Assembly: GCA_038030265.1 (NCBI GenBank) | Contig: CM075938.1 | Coordinates: 12,935,009 to 12,999,008, forward strand | DNA: 64,000 nucleotides | Source: Corythucha ciliata | Lineage: Eukaryota; Arthropoda; Insecta; Hemiptera; Tingidae | Direction: 5' to 3' | Shown here: positions 34,489 through 46,107 of the stretch, piece after piece | Layout of the letters: every line of letters begins with the position of its first letter | Position numbering within the stretch: position 1 is the first letter of the stretch | The notes under the pieces: model-generated | Told to the model about the DNA's origin: nothing | The model's database searches: none | What the model saw: only the letters and a program-made list of their open reading frames with translations | Made by a program: the position numbers and the translations under genes

Positions 34489-35450
34489 GCCAATCGGCCT
34501 CCGCGTCCCTCGCCCACAGAAGAAATTATAAGGTAAGTTTCCGAGATACTCATGCACTTTTTAAAGGAAAAACGTGGAAAACAACAGCAAAATCAAGAAT
34601 ATTTAGATACAGGAAAGAATGCTGCATAACAGTTCACCCCCACCATTCACGGTATTTTCATCTTTCCCTTCTTTTTCCTCAATAAAACGAAGAACGTCGT
34701 CTTCCGCTGTGAGATCGGCTGACGGGCTGATGCGTACGCGTCAAAAAACTAGTCTTCCGTGGCCGGGGCGGGGGGGGGGGGCAACCCACAGTGCCTGAGA
34801 ATTTTCTCGCTGACTACAAAAGTGTCAAAAAAGGAAAAGCGTGAAAAAAGGAGAGGGCGTCCCTCATCATCACCGCATAGCCACCCCCTCCACTCGGTTT
34901 CAGTTCCCCTTAATTTCGGCTGACAAAGCACAAACCCTCGAGACACACATCAAAATCTACCTTCTTTGCGGTTTCAGTGATTATCTTTCGCCTTTTCATT
35001 TTATAGACTAGAAAGTTCGTTGGAGGTTTTCATGATGGGAAGGGGGAGGGCGGTATTTCTCATGAATTGAGAGAAAATAATATCCGAGAGGTACATTTCT
35101 GAAAATTCTGGGAACTTTATTCCTTCCATTGCATGTTGAGAGATAGTGGAAAAATGTTATAACTTTATAAGCTTTTTTTTCCAGGGATTTCAATGTGGGC
35201 TAAAGATTGGAGCACGACGAGGGGAAGGGGAATGGTGGGAGGCTGCTAGAAAGAAAAGCGTTTTTATAAAAGCTTGTAATTAAAGGGATTGGACATCTCT
35301 ACTGAAACGAACCTTTACCCTTCCCCCCTCCTTATGACACCCCCTCCCCCGCGTCGTCTCACCATCCAAATTCAACTGTGTAATCTTATTTATCTTCTTT
35401 TCAGCACAGGGAATTCAGCAATATCCGGTTGGGTCTCCCTCGGTTAAATC
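34489..35450 (+). other. Possible two-exon 3' end of an unknown gene
   Basis: A 44-nt stretch (34489-34532) sits between CATCTTTAG and GTAAGT. A 46-nt stretch (35405-35450) sits between CTTTTCAG and GTGAGT. Joined, they leave one open frame (ANRPPRPSPTEEII, then SAISGWVSLG) that ends in TAA at 35443. The splice signals are good but the peptide is not recognised and no upstream exon was found. Confidence 0.25.
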
Positions 35451-36280
35451 GTGAGTGGAGGAGAGATGGGATGGTATATTCTTCAATATAAAAGCCTTAA
35501 GAGAAGTGGATGGCGAAGAGGGGGTTGGGAGATGAGCTTCAAATGTACGCTCATCAGATAATGAATGGTCGTCTTTCCCTTTTCCCTATCTATAGTCATT
35601 GTAATGATAATACGGAAAGGAAGCAAGACCTTTTACCAGAACCGCCTCACCATTGAGGATTTCAAATTATGAAATTCCGGGACATAACAAACATAGTTAG
35701 CGACTGTCATTAGTTCTTATTTGAGCCTGGTTATCTCAATTAAAAAATAATAATAATAGGAGTGAAGGGGGTGGAGGAGGACATTTGCATTTTAATTTTT
35801 CAAAAAATGGATCCCAGCTTTCACCCCTACACGCAACTTTGATAAACCTTCACTTGAAACTAACATAAAACTGCTAAATTTATCTTCCCACTCTCTCGCC
35901 CTCCAAATAGCGCTTACAGCACCATCACAAATCCACGGTTTTCTGTCAAAGAGTCTCGGGAATTTATTAGTGTTTGCCGTTATCATCCCTACCTATATAG
36001 ACTGAATGAGAGAGAAAGTTTCTATAGTTTACGAACTAGTAATGGAGATGGAGAGGTAGGGGAGTAATAAATTTTCCTGTCTCAGGGAAAGCGAGAGAAA
36101 TCTGCTGATTAGTTTTCTGAACCTCCCACCCACCCCTCTACATGACCACTCTTGCCCTACCAACCTTTCCATTGAATTAATATCGTCGTTTTGATCTTAA
36201 GAATAGGATGGGGAACATGTGGAATCAGAACACGTTTATCATTTTAATTATAAGCAAAACTGTGTCGAAATTCTAAAATT
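35451..36280. other. Rpt5 upstream region; no other gene recognised
   Basis: AT-rich intergenic DNA that should contain the Rpt5 promoter. No clear TATA box or initiator can be argued from sequence alone. An open stretch on the minus strand at 35792-35986 shows no domain. Confidence 0.4.
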
Positions 36281-37619
36281 ATGGTGGGCAATGACGACCT
36301 CCTCCTGGCGTCGGTTAGTCTATCGGACGTTGATGACGTCAATAATATGACTGAGGATGAAATTAAAGTGCGAACGACTCTCATCGACAGGGAAATTAAA
36401 GTAATGAAACAGGAAATGAATTTGATTGCGACAGAGATGCAAATTCTTAGAAGTAGAATTAGTGAAAACCAGGAAAGACTGAAGGTCTGGATAATTATAA
36501 AGCTTTGAATGTCAGTGGATCAGACAATAATTTTAAATTCCGCAGCTCAATAAAAAGCTTCCGTTTCTAGTAGCCAACGTCGTCGAGGTGTTTGACATCG
36601 AAGACGATACTACCGAGGAAGGCGCAGCTGTGAATGTCGAAGACAAACCTGAAGGAAAGTCGGTAGTGGTGAAAACCTCAGCGAGGCAAACGTTTTTTCT
36701 CCCATTGGCCGGTCTCGTCGATGCCACTTCGCTGACACCGGGTGACATAGTCGGCATTAACAAGGACACTCATCTCATCATGTCACACTTGCCCACGGAC
36801 TATGACCCTCGAATTAAAGCCATGGAGGTGATGGAAAGACCAAAAGACACTTATTCGGACATTGGCGGTCTGGACAAACAGATTGGAGAATTGAATGAAG
36901 CTGTCGTATTGCCGATGATTCACAAGGAGAGATTCAAGACACTTGGAATCGTCCCGCCCAAGGGAGTTTTACTTTACGGTCCTCCAGGAACAGGAAAAAC
37001 CCTCCTGGCTCGAGCCTGCGCCGCTCAAACCAACGCAACTTTTCTAAGACTCGCCGGTCCTCAGCTCGTTCAAATGTATATCGGCGACGGCGCCAAACTA
37101 GTTCGCGACGCTTTCGCTCTTGCCAAAGAGAAATCTCCCTGCATCATATTCATCGATGAAATCGACGCCATCGGCACCAAGAGATTCTCTTCGGACAAAA
37201 CCGGCGATCGTGAAGTTCAACGAACGATGCTCGAACTTTTGAATCAACTCGACGGGTTTCAACCCAACGCCGGCGTCACTGTCATCGCCGCCACAAACCG
37301 TATTGACACGCTCGACTCCGCCCTACTGCGCTCGGGTCGCCTCGACAGGAAAATCGAATTCCCCCACCCCAACGAGGAGGCTCGCTCACGTATCTTTCAC
37401 ATTCACTCGCGGCGCATGAAAGTCGACCCGGCGGTCAATCTGGATGAAATTGCACGGTCGACGGACGATTTCAATGGAGCCCAGTGTCGAGCCGTGTGCG
37501 TTGAAGCGGGAATGATTGCGTTGCGTCGAAACGCTCCCGTGGTGGCACACGAGGATTTTGTGGCGGCTGTCGAAGAGGTGCTCGCGAGAAAAAAGCCCGA
37601 TTCGTCCGTCTATGCCTGA
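36281..37619 (+). CDS. PSMC3: 26S proteasome regulatory ATPase Rpt5 (PSMC3, regulatory subunit 6A)
   Basis: There are two exons, 36281-36484 (68 codons) and 36546-37619, joined in phase 0 across a 61-bp intron (AAG|GTCTGG ... CCGCAG|CTC). The product is 425 residues, close to the usual length. Exon 1 is the N-terminal coiled coil ([20 protein letters not shown]). Exon 2 holds the OB domain ([23 protein letters not shown]) and the AAA+ module: Walker A GPPGTGKT at about residues 213-220, Walker [11 protein letters not shown] at about 268-277, pore loop MYIGDG, and the arginine-finger segment [15 protein letters not shown]. The C-terminus is VYA, an HbYX motif, which in Rpt5 docks into the 20S alpha ring. 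The protein unfolds and translocates ubiquitinated substrates within the 19S base. The chosen ATG gives the expected N-terminal length. No stop, frameshift or missing catalytic residue is visible. Confidence 0.97.
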
Positions 37620-37654
37620 TTTCACCCCTTTTGAGTCCTAGTTCGCGAGTAAAT

Positions 37655-37660
37655 AATAAA
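37655..37660 (+). promoter_or_regulatory. Probable polyadenylation signal of the Rpt5 gene
   Basis: An AATAAA hexamer lies 36 bases after the Rpt5 stop codon, followed by an AT-rich stretch. Position and sequence fit a cleavage/polyadenylation signal. This is inference from the hexamer alone. Confidence 0.6.
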
Positions 37661-37699
37661 TTATATGAAAAATATTTTTAATTTTAGAGAAAAGTTTAA

Positions 37700-38247
37700 G
37701 CAGAGCCGTTTTAAGCAGTGCCTTTCAAGGGGAAAATCGCGCAGTCCCATGCAGGAGTCCACGAATAGTTAAAAACGGCAAGGTATCGCAGTATGAACCC
37801 ATCAACGGCTCGTCTGATCACAAATCCCGATTTGCAGGGTGGGTTTTGGGGGTTTCACCCCCCTTTTAGATAGCGCGATAGGAAATATCCACTATATGAT
37901 TCGAAATATCTCAAGGTAACTTCTATTGTGCTATTGTGAAAGCTATTGTCCCTAAAGTGTCAGGAAGGCTGAAACATTTTTTCATGAAAAGGAAGAGAAG
38001 ACAGCTAAAGTCTTAGAAATTCTTTAAAATGACGATTTGCACCTTGAGTATGGCTAAACTGACAAATTATTCATTATGGCAATTCGTTCGACAACCAAAC
38101 AAAACTGACGATTTGCATTTTCTAAAATAACCAAAGTATAAGTATACGCCGAGCTGAATGGCGAGAATGGCGTTGGCGTTGACGAATGACGAAGGCGTTG
38201 AGATGTCGATGGGCGACAGTTCTCAATAAAAACGACTTTGACGCTGA
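37700..38247 (+). repeat. Intergenic DNA with traces of family C and a GTTGACGA-type short repeat
   Basis: The stretch 38030-38130 carries a few family C-like words (GGCTAAACTGACAAATT). At 38160-38215 a short GCGTTG/GACGA-rich tandem occurs. The word AACGGCTCGTCTGAT at about 37802 also occurs near 9926 and, with one change, at 9547. No gene is seen. Confidence 0.45.
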
Positions 38248-38506
38248 TACAAAAAAATACAAAAAAGAAACACCGTTCTCCTCCAAGGTTGGGCCGCGAG
38301 TGTGTCGCGAGCGTGACTTTTTTATATTTTTCTAAAAAAAAATAGCTGATTAAAATTGAATAATATTATAATTACTGTGGGCTTCTCCCAACTGTTTTCA
38401 GTAATAGCCGACGCCTCGAAGTATTGAAGTTGAAGGTAAAAGAAAAAACAGATGATGGAGATGAAGAAAGGAGAGAGAAGAAAGGTGAAGTTGAAAAAAC
38501 TGAACA
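38248..38506 (+). repeat. ~255-bp direct repeat bracketing the BEL element, left copy
   Basis: It matches 43688-43941 almost base for base, starting at TACAAAAAAATACAAAAAAG and ending at GAAAAAACTGAACA. Differences are a few substitutions and a small indel (CCAACT) near 38388. Flanking sequences on the outer sides are unrelated. Confidence 0.85.
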
Positions 38507-38764
38507 TTCCGGCCCCCCAAAGCGGAAGCTTTAGAAAAGATGATGAATGAAGCTGTGGAAACATAATCGACGGGTAGAATTATGTCCTAGAACATGGGAG
38601 AGCGATAAGGAGACCAGAAGTTGAAGCTGAGTACTGGAACTATTATAAATATAAGGTAGCAAGAACTCAAGAAGAAACCATTAATAAAATGACATTTTTG
38701 AGAAAGAACATGGTATGGAGCGGTGAAAGAAAGAAAAAATAGCAAAAAATATAATAAAAAAAAT

Positions 38765-40826
38765 AAAAAAATTGGCTGGCGATAAATTGGGACCACATGG
38801 TGTTTACGGGAAGCTTGGCGAGTTTGACGACGGGACGTTTAAAAATTTTATGATTGACTTGACCGTTAATGTGAAACGGAACTTTAACGGAGGCGACCCG
38901 TGCTATGTTGTCTTGACCAGGATGAAGTTCAACAACGCGACCAGTTTTCCATTTTAATGGCTTGGATTGGTCTTCTCGAATTATAACAAGATCACCGACA
39001 GCAAGATCATTCGCGGAAGATGAACGATACCATTTTGGACGTTGTTGAAGGGAACACAAATATTCTTTTTGCCATCGAACCCAAAAATGTTGATGTATGC
39101 TTTGTACCAGCTTCCATCTCTTGAGAAGGTTGGGATTAGAGTCTTGTAGATTCTCTTGAGGGAAGGTGAGTAGAGGACTCATTATGAGAAAATGGGCTGG
39201 CGTAAGAACGTTGAAATCATTTGGGTCGTTACTCAATGGAGTTAAAGGTCTAGAATTTAGATATGACTCGATTTTAGCACACACGGTGTTAAACTCCTCG
39301 AAAGTTAAGCATGAAGTTGTAGGGGTTAATTTAGAAAGATGAGTTTTGACCTGTTTAATCATTGCTTCGTGGAGACCTCCAAAGTGTGGAGCTGAGGGAG
39401 GCTGAAAATGCCTTTTTATACCCTTAACTGTCAAATGATTCAGGACAGGGTCAGACGAAAGGTCTTTGCTGAGGAATCGCTTCAATTCCCGGTCAGCACC
39501 TATGAAATTGGTTCCATTGTCCGAATATAGGTCAGAAGGACACCCTCTTCTAGAAACGAAGCGGTCTAGAGACGCTAAAAAGGAATTGGTTGATAATTCT
39601 GAGACAATTTCTAAATGTACTGCTTTTACTACTAAGCAGACGTAACAAACAATGTATGCTTTGTATCGAGGGGATTTTCTCAGAGGGGACGATTTTATTA
39701 AAAAAGGGCCAGCTAAGTCTACTGCTGTTTTTGAGAAAGGATGGGACTGAGTGACTCGGGCGTCAGGTAAATTCCCCATCCACGGAGGTTCGAATTTCGG
39801 ACGTAGTTTAAAGCAAGGGATACAGTTGTAGACTACCGACTTTACCGCTGATCGTCCGGAAATAATCCAATAGCGTCGTCGCATTAAAGCCAGGAGAGAG
39901 GATGGGCCTAAATGTCCGAATTCTACGTGATAAAATTGAATGAGGAGCTTCGTAAAATTTGATTTTGATGGAAGAAGGACGGGAAATTTGGCTTCAAATT
40001 CGAGATTAGACAATTTTAAGCGACCTCCAACTCTCATTATGTTGGAATCATCCAGAAATGGAGATAGCCGGGCGAAAGATTTAGGGAGTGGAACGTTTTT
40101 CTTGAGAAATTTAATTTCATCTCTGAAATGGCATTGCTGGATAAATTTGATCCAAAATGTAGTGACTCTACTCATTTCTTCTGTCGTAACTAGGCCCAAT
40201 GTACGTTGACTTTTGGGTGTGACGACACAGAAGCAATAAGCTGTGATTCTTAGTAATTTCAAGAAGGAGGAAACGCGATCACACAGGGAAAAGATCGGGT
40301 GTTCTAGATCGTCCGTAACAGTTAACATGACTGATTTGGAATTGAGTTTTCGCTCTTCTAAATAATTGAAATTAAAATTTTGAGTTTGAGAGAAATTGAC
40401 TGGCCAATCTGCTTGGGATGAAGTTAAAAAATTTGGACCTTTCCACCACAAATCAAAGGACAATAATTCCGAGGGAAACATGCCTCGAGAGGCACAATCA
40501 GCTGGGTTCTCAGAAGAATTTATATGTATCCACCAGCAAGACTTGGTGTTATCCTGAATGTAGCTAACCCTATTTGCCACAAAGGTTTGCCAAAGTGTGG
40601 GGGGGCTGTTGAGCCAATGTAGAACAATAGTTGAGTCGGGCCAACAATTAATGCTTTCAAACTCTAAAATACCAGAAAATGATTTCAACACAAAAAGTAA
40701 CAACTTGCTTAACAAAGTGGCTGCCAATAACTCAAGACGAGGTAGAGTGATTTGTTTTTTCGTGGGTGCAACTCTAGTTTTTGCCTTTACGAGGTATGGT
40801 ACGCACTCGCTATTTTCACGCGTCAC
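38765..40826 (-). pseudogene. BEL RNase H and integrase
   Basis: The RNase H region is marked by LPRLELLAATLL, WPDSTIVLHWL and NPADCASRGMFP. The integrase has a zinc-binding part (HVEFGHLG, CIPCFKL) and a DDE core: TAVDLAGPF, LYSDNGTNFIGA and HFGGLHEAMIKQVK supply D, D and E. The C-terminal domain (LAVGDLVIIREDQ, WKTGRVVELHPG) is typical of BEL/Pao. The end after TMWSQFIASQ is fused to unrelated AT-rich DNA. Confidence 0.9.
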
Positions 40827-40905
40827 AATATAGCATATTGCAGCGTAGGCGTGTTCTGAAGCATCTGCGAATAAATGGAGTGAATAAGTTACATGACTCC
40901 GATCG

Positions 40906-42468
40906 TTATACTTGAAAAAAACGTTGAATATTCAGTTTGGACAAATTATGTAGATCAGACTCGAATTTTTGCCAGCACTTCGACAGTTCGGGGGGTAGAG
41001 GGGCGTCCCACGGTAAGCTCAGTTGCCACAGATGGGTTACAAAAAGTTTAGCCTGTACGATACAAGGCGCTAATAGCCCCAAAGGGTCATAAACTCTGGC
41101 TAAGCAGGACAGAATCCATCTTTTTGTACTTGGATGAGGGATGCTTGAGATTTTGTACGAGAATGAATCTTGTTTAGGACTCCAGAACATTCCTAAAATT
41201 TTTAAAAAGGTGTCATTGTCGAAGTCGACCTCGTCTTTCAAAAGTCGAAATTCTTCAGGGATGGAAGCAAGAACTGCGGTTTCATTTGAACACCATTTTC
41301 TCATATCAAAACTCCCAGTTTTTAAAAGCTCAGTCATTTCTGTGTAAAGGGGACACGCATAGGAAATGCTTGGGCAGGATACTAAAAGGTCGTCTACATA
41401 CAAGTTATTTAAGATGGCTTTGCATGCTAAAGGATGATTGCGGCCTTCATCTATGGTCAATTGGATCAGGGTTCGGATAGCTAAATATGGTGAACAGGAG
41501 ATTCCAAAAAGTACGGACGACATTTGGAATTCCTCAATGGGATCTTGATTTGAAAAGCGCCATAAAATACGTTGAAAAGGTTGATCTTGCTTCCTGATTT
41601 TAACTTGGCAGAACATTTTACGAATGTCGGCCGTTAAAACTATGGGATCAACACGGAGTTTTATCAGTATATCCGCTATGTCCTTTTGAAGTTTAGGACC
41701 TGAAAACATAGTATCATTCAAGCTACGTGAATTTTCTGTTTTGCATGGCGCGTCAAAGACAGCTCTAACTCTAGTGCTGAGACTATCCTCTTTTACCACA
41801 CAATGATGTGGCAAATAATAAGAAGGGGTTTTCGAAGCAGATTCGTCTTTTGGCACTTTGTGAAGGTAACCCTCGTCCAAATAACCTCGAATACATTCGT
41901 CGTATTCTGATTTGGCCTTTGGTTGCCTGTTAAGGCGATTCTCAAGGTACAATAGACGTCTTTGTGCTATGTGTTTCGAGTCACCTAGGACGGGTTCTCC
42001 AGGTTTGAACATGAGTGGCACATGGTATCGTTTACCAATTCTTCTGGTTTCCCTGGCATACAGTTCTTTACAAAAGGAATCTTCGGGATCAGATTTTTTA
42101 AGCTCTGGGATATCATCGAGACGCCACAAGGCATCCGTAGATTCCTCTAAGGATAAGAAAGTATTAAGAACCGACGTACATGATTCTGACATCGAAATTA
42201 GTGAAATCGTCTCAACTGGGCCTAGGAGTACCCAACCGAAAATAGTTTCAACCGCCATAGGTGTCCCTGGCTGACCATATTTACAATTTCCTAAGAGTAG
42301 GTATGACAAAAGATCGGCGCCTATCAACATGGATACGGGGCTGGGAATCGCAAAGCCGGGATCGGCTAGTTTGAGGTCAATGATGTGGTCCCATAGTGTT
42401 ACCTTTGGAAGTGAAGATGGTAACGGACCGGTAATGGAATCAATGCAAAACGCACTCATCTTTAACAT
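40906..42468 (-). pseudogene. BEL reverse transcriptase
   Basis: The 520-codon frame carries the protease-RT linker (VSMLIGADLLSYLL, FGWVLLGPV) and the RT core. Visible marks are TRVRAVFDAPCKT, LTADIRKMFCQVKI, and the catalytic box NLYVDDLLVSC. The connection follows (WILSCLARVYDPLGLLAP). Catalytic Asp residues are present. The frame is broken near 40918 at an A7 run, before the RNase H part. Confidence 0.9.
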
Positions 42469-42481
42469 AGGTTGAGAGTTA

Positions 42482-43372
42482 TCAGAAGGAGATATATTTA
42501 TTTCGTACTTTGTGTCTCACGGAGACCATTTCTTTATTGGAAATACCCCTTATAGTTTGGTTTACTTCTTTTTTATTAAGTCCTAATTGGGAGGCTAATG
42601 AGTCAAGGATAAAATATGTTTGACTCCCGGTATCTAAAAGGGTTCGCACTAAGTGTGTTCGTTCCTTGTGGTGAAGGGTTACCAATGCTGTTGAAAGAAG
42701 TACTGTGGTTTGGACATTATCTTGTGAAATATTTTTAGAGAACATAGTTGTTTGAGGAGGAGGGCATAGCTCCCGAGAATAGCTAGATTGGACGGATCCA
42801 CTTCCGGCTTCATTTGCCGCCGAAGCGTCAATATTGGAGCTAGAGGCGCCAATCGATCTTTGAGTAATCTCATTGAAGTGAAGGAGGGAGTGATGACGAA
42901 GACAGCAAGTTCTACATGTAAAGGTACTCTGACAATTAGTTGTTTTGTGGGAAGGATTCAGACAGTTAACACAACATGAGATTTTCTTGACAGCTAAAAA
43001 TCTGTTTTTTGGGGTCATTTTCAAAAAAGTCGAACAATCTTTTAATGCATGGTTTCCACGACACAATTTGCATGTTTTGGAATGACCTGCTGATGAACTC
43101 TGCGATGGCACAGTGGATGAGGGGTTCACCTCGCTGGTGGACGTGAGGAAGACTTGTTTACTGCTACTAAGAGTACTAGGTTTTTTAAAAGGTGTCGGGA
43201 ATTTGAGAGTGGATTGAGATTTAAGTTGGTACAAATCTGACGCCTGAAGGGAACGTACACGATTTTCCAAGAAATGAATAAGGTCAAGATACGATGCAAA
43301 GGTTTTGTAGTTTTGGATTTCAAAGAGTTGATGAGTGTAAGGGTCCACTTTTACGAGAATGTTGTAGGTCAA
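42482..43372 (-). pseudogene. BEL gag C-terminus, zinc knuckles and aspartic protease
   Basis: Zinc-binding Cys/His clusters occur in the middle (CKLCRGNHALKDC, CCVNCLNPSHKTTNC, CRTCCLRHHSLLHF), as in BEL/Pao gag-pol. The aspartic protease motif LLDTGSQTYFI lies near the end. The frame ends at a frameshift near 42485 just before the RT part. Confidence 0.85.
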
Positions 43373-43401
43373 AATAAAATCCCATGATTCAACGGGAAGA
43401 C

Positions 43402-43687
43402 CTAGAGCTTTAAAGCATTGAGATTGGTCTTTACAATGGAAACAAAATCAGACAGTGACTTGGAATCCTTGTTAACTGGAGGATGCTCAGCGATTTTCGC
43501 CCAGTAATTAGTGGCAGTGATACGCGGTCGTTCGTAATTGTCAACTAATACCTGCCACGCTACCTCGAAATTGCCTTCTTCTAATGTTAGTGACTCAATA
43601 AGTCTGAGTGCTGAACCACGAATAGTCGAACGTAGATAATGAAGTCGTTCGATATCATTTAAGTGCAAGCTGTTAATTACAAATAAA
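43402..43687 (-). pseudogene. BEL gag fragment (N-terminally truncated)
   Basis: The segment reads LNDIERLHYLRSTIRGSA, then EVAWQVLVDNYERPR and SDFVSIVKTNLNAL, typical of the BEL/Pao gag domain (DUF1759-like). The true N-terminus is absent, and the apparent upstream residues are translated from the adjoining repeat. A frameshift near 43405 separates it from the next frame. Confidence 0.8.
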
Positions 43688-43941
43688 TACAAAAAAATAC
43701 AAAAAAGAAGCACCGTTCTCCTCCAAGGTTGGGCCGCGAGTGTGTCGCGAGCGTGACTTTTTTATATTTTTCTCAAAAAAAATAGCTGATTAAAATTGAA
43801 TAATATTATAATTACTGTGGGCTTCTCCGTTTTCAGTAATAGCCGACGCCTCGAAGTATTGAAGTTGAAGGTAAACGAAAAAACAGATGATGGAGATGAA
43901 GAAAGGAGAAAAAAGAAAGGTGAAGTTGAAAAAACTGAACA
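43688..43941 (+). repeat. ~255-bp direct repeat bracketing the BEL element, right copy
   Basis: This is the second copy of the repeat at 38248-38506. Its left edge coincides with the truncated 5' end of the BEL gag. Its right edge passes directly into the + strand gypsy RT fragment. Confidence 0.85.
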
Positions 43942-46107
43942 CTACCCAATGGACCACAAACACGGTTTTTATAATGGGACCAAAAAAGAACCGCTTGTGC
44001 ATTGCCCTAAAGCATTTGAATGCGGCTTTGATCAGAAATCGTTTCATTACTCCTACTGTTGAAGAAGGCACACCACTACTCGCAAAAGCCAAAGTTTTTA
44101 GTGTGGTCGATGCAAAAAATGGATTTTTTTCAAATGCCTTTAGCCAAAGAATCCCAAGAATTGATTACGTTTTGGACGCCTTACGGTCGTTATTGTTATA
44201 ATAAATGTCCGCTTGGGATTTCTGTGGCTCCAGAGGAATTCCAAAGGAGAATTTACGACATCATGGATGGGTTATCAGGTGTCATTGCGATCGCAGACGA
44301 TATTTTGATTTATGGTGAAGGAAACACTCAGGCGGAAGCGATGAAAGATCATGACAAAAAGGTCGAGGCTGTATTTCAGCGAGCCAAAGAACGAAATCTG
44401 CGATTGAACAAAAACAAATGTCTTCGCGAAATCAGAAATACGCTACATGGGACATATTTTCACGACCAGTGGACTCAAAGCAGACCCTGAAAAAATCCGA
44501 GCGATCAAAGAAATGCCTCGTCCTTCAAGACGCGTCTCAGATGTTGTCGTTTCTCGGCATGGTCAACTATTTGTCGAAATTTGTACCGGGTTTATCGCAA
44601 AAGGCAGCCCCATTGAGAGCCGATAGAGGTGAATGGACAGATGAAATGGAGGATTCCTGGATTTTGTTAAAAGATAGGTTGCAAAATGCACCTACTCTCA
44701 AATATTTTGACGCATCGAATAGCATTACTCTTCAAGTGGACGCTAGCAGCTATGGATTGGGCTCATCCCGCACCTTAACCAAGAGCGAAACAAAATATGC
44801 ACAGATCGAGAAGGAGACCCTAGCAATTCTTTTCGGGATGAAGCGCTTCGAACAATACATTTTCGGCCGAGAGGTACTTGTTCAAACAGATCACAAACCA
44901 CTCGATATTACATTCAAACGTAATCTGTGTGATACTCCCAAAAGAATCCAACGTATGCTAATGCAGCTCGTCGGCTTCAAGTGCAGTGGGGGGTTAAAGT
45001 GCAGTTTACCAAAGGAACCGACGTCTGTATTGCTGATGCCATGTCTCGGTTGCCTACGGGTGGAGTTGAATCTGATCTAATAATTGCTAAAGTGATGGAA
45101 GAAACAAATCCTTTAATAGGGTTGGCGATCAGTGACCCAACGCTGGGCATCATTCGTGAATACACCCAACAGGACGAAGAAGGGAAGCTGTTACTACAGT
45201 TCACAGAAAGCGGTTGGCCTGAGGAAGAAAAGTCGGTGCCACCAAAAATGCGAGATTGGTGTAAAGTTCGAGAGCAAATCACTTCGTCAGATGGCATTGT
45301 CATTAAAAATCAGCAAATTTTCGTTCCATTCGGCCTGCGGAACACAATCATGAGGAAACTTCACAAGGGTCATAAGAGCGGTGAAGCTGATTTACGTCTA
45401 GCAAAAACTCGTGTGTTTTGGCTGAAAATGTCTGATGACATTCGAAGATATGCTAAAGCGTGTTCAATGTGCGAGGATTTAGATGTGGCGCGGAATCGGA
45501 AAGAACCACTTGTTCTCAGAGAGACGCCGTGTGGTCCTTGGTTAGAAATAGGCGTTGATTTGCTGCAGTTTAACGGAAAGAACTATCTCGTCGCCTGTGA
45601 CTATTTTTCGTCCTTTTCTGAGTGGACCGAATTGGAAGATCAAGGATCTGAAGAAACAATAATAATAATAAAAAATATTTCGCTAGGTATGGGGTGCCTA
45701 AAATTGTTTTTACAGATGAAGGTTCGAATTTCAAGTCCCGCGAATTCTAGCGGTTTTCTAAAGATTGGAATTTTACGCTGAATACTTCGTCACCCCATCA
45801 TCAACAGTCCAACGGCAAGGCTGAGTCTGCTCGTCAAACGTCTTTTAAAGTTGGAGAGTAGATACGAAGCCCTACTTACGTGGAGAAACACACCTTCTGC
45901 TCAAATGACATTCAGTCCTGCTGAATTGATGTTTGGCCGAAAGCTCAGAATCATTTTGCCAAGTTTATGTGCCGTCGGTGATTCAAATGTCGATCATTCA
46001 GTTGCTCGGAGAGAAATAGGAAAGAAAAAAGAAGCTTACAATAAGTAGTATGATCGATCGGCAAGAACCCTGCCGACGTTGGAACAAGAGCAACCTGTTC
46101 GGGTTCA
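43942..46107 (+). mobile_element. Ty3/gypsy pol fragment (Mag/K02A2.6-like), + strand, multiply broken
   Basis: RT: FSVVDAKNGFF, then SQELITFWTPYGRYCYNKC and GVIAIADDILIYGEG in shifting frames (43990-44490). RNase H: LQVDASSYGLG, KYAQIEKETLAILFGMKR and VQTDHKPLD (44560-45060), with a small internal deletion after GLG. Integrase: LHKGHKSGEADLRLAKTRV, then CSMCEDLD and LEIGVDLLQFNGKNYLV (45355-45650). A further piece near 45880-46050 reads WRNTPSAQMTFSPAELMFGR. The 5' part (gag, protease, RT fingers) is missing. The clade is inferred from style only. Confidence 0.85.

Larger units (their letters stand above)
38765..43687 (-). mobile_element. BEL/Pao LTR retrotransposon, nearly complete internal region, defective
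   Basis: Gag, protease, RT, RNase H and integrase follow in the order normal for BEL/Pao on the minus strand. Three frameshifts (near 43405, 42485 and 40918) separate otherwise long open frames. The first ~part of gag is lost at the junction with the repeat at 43688, and canonical LTRs are not recognisable. High ORF integrity suggests a fairly recent insertion compared with the neighbouring gypsy fragments. Confidence 0.9.

Noticed and set aside
39940..42274. Plus-strand open frames inside the BEL region
   Set aside because: Shadows of the minus-strand BEL pol frames.
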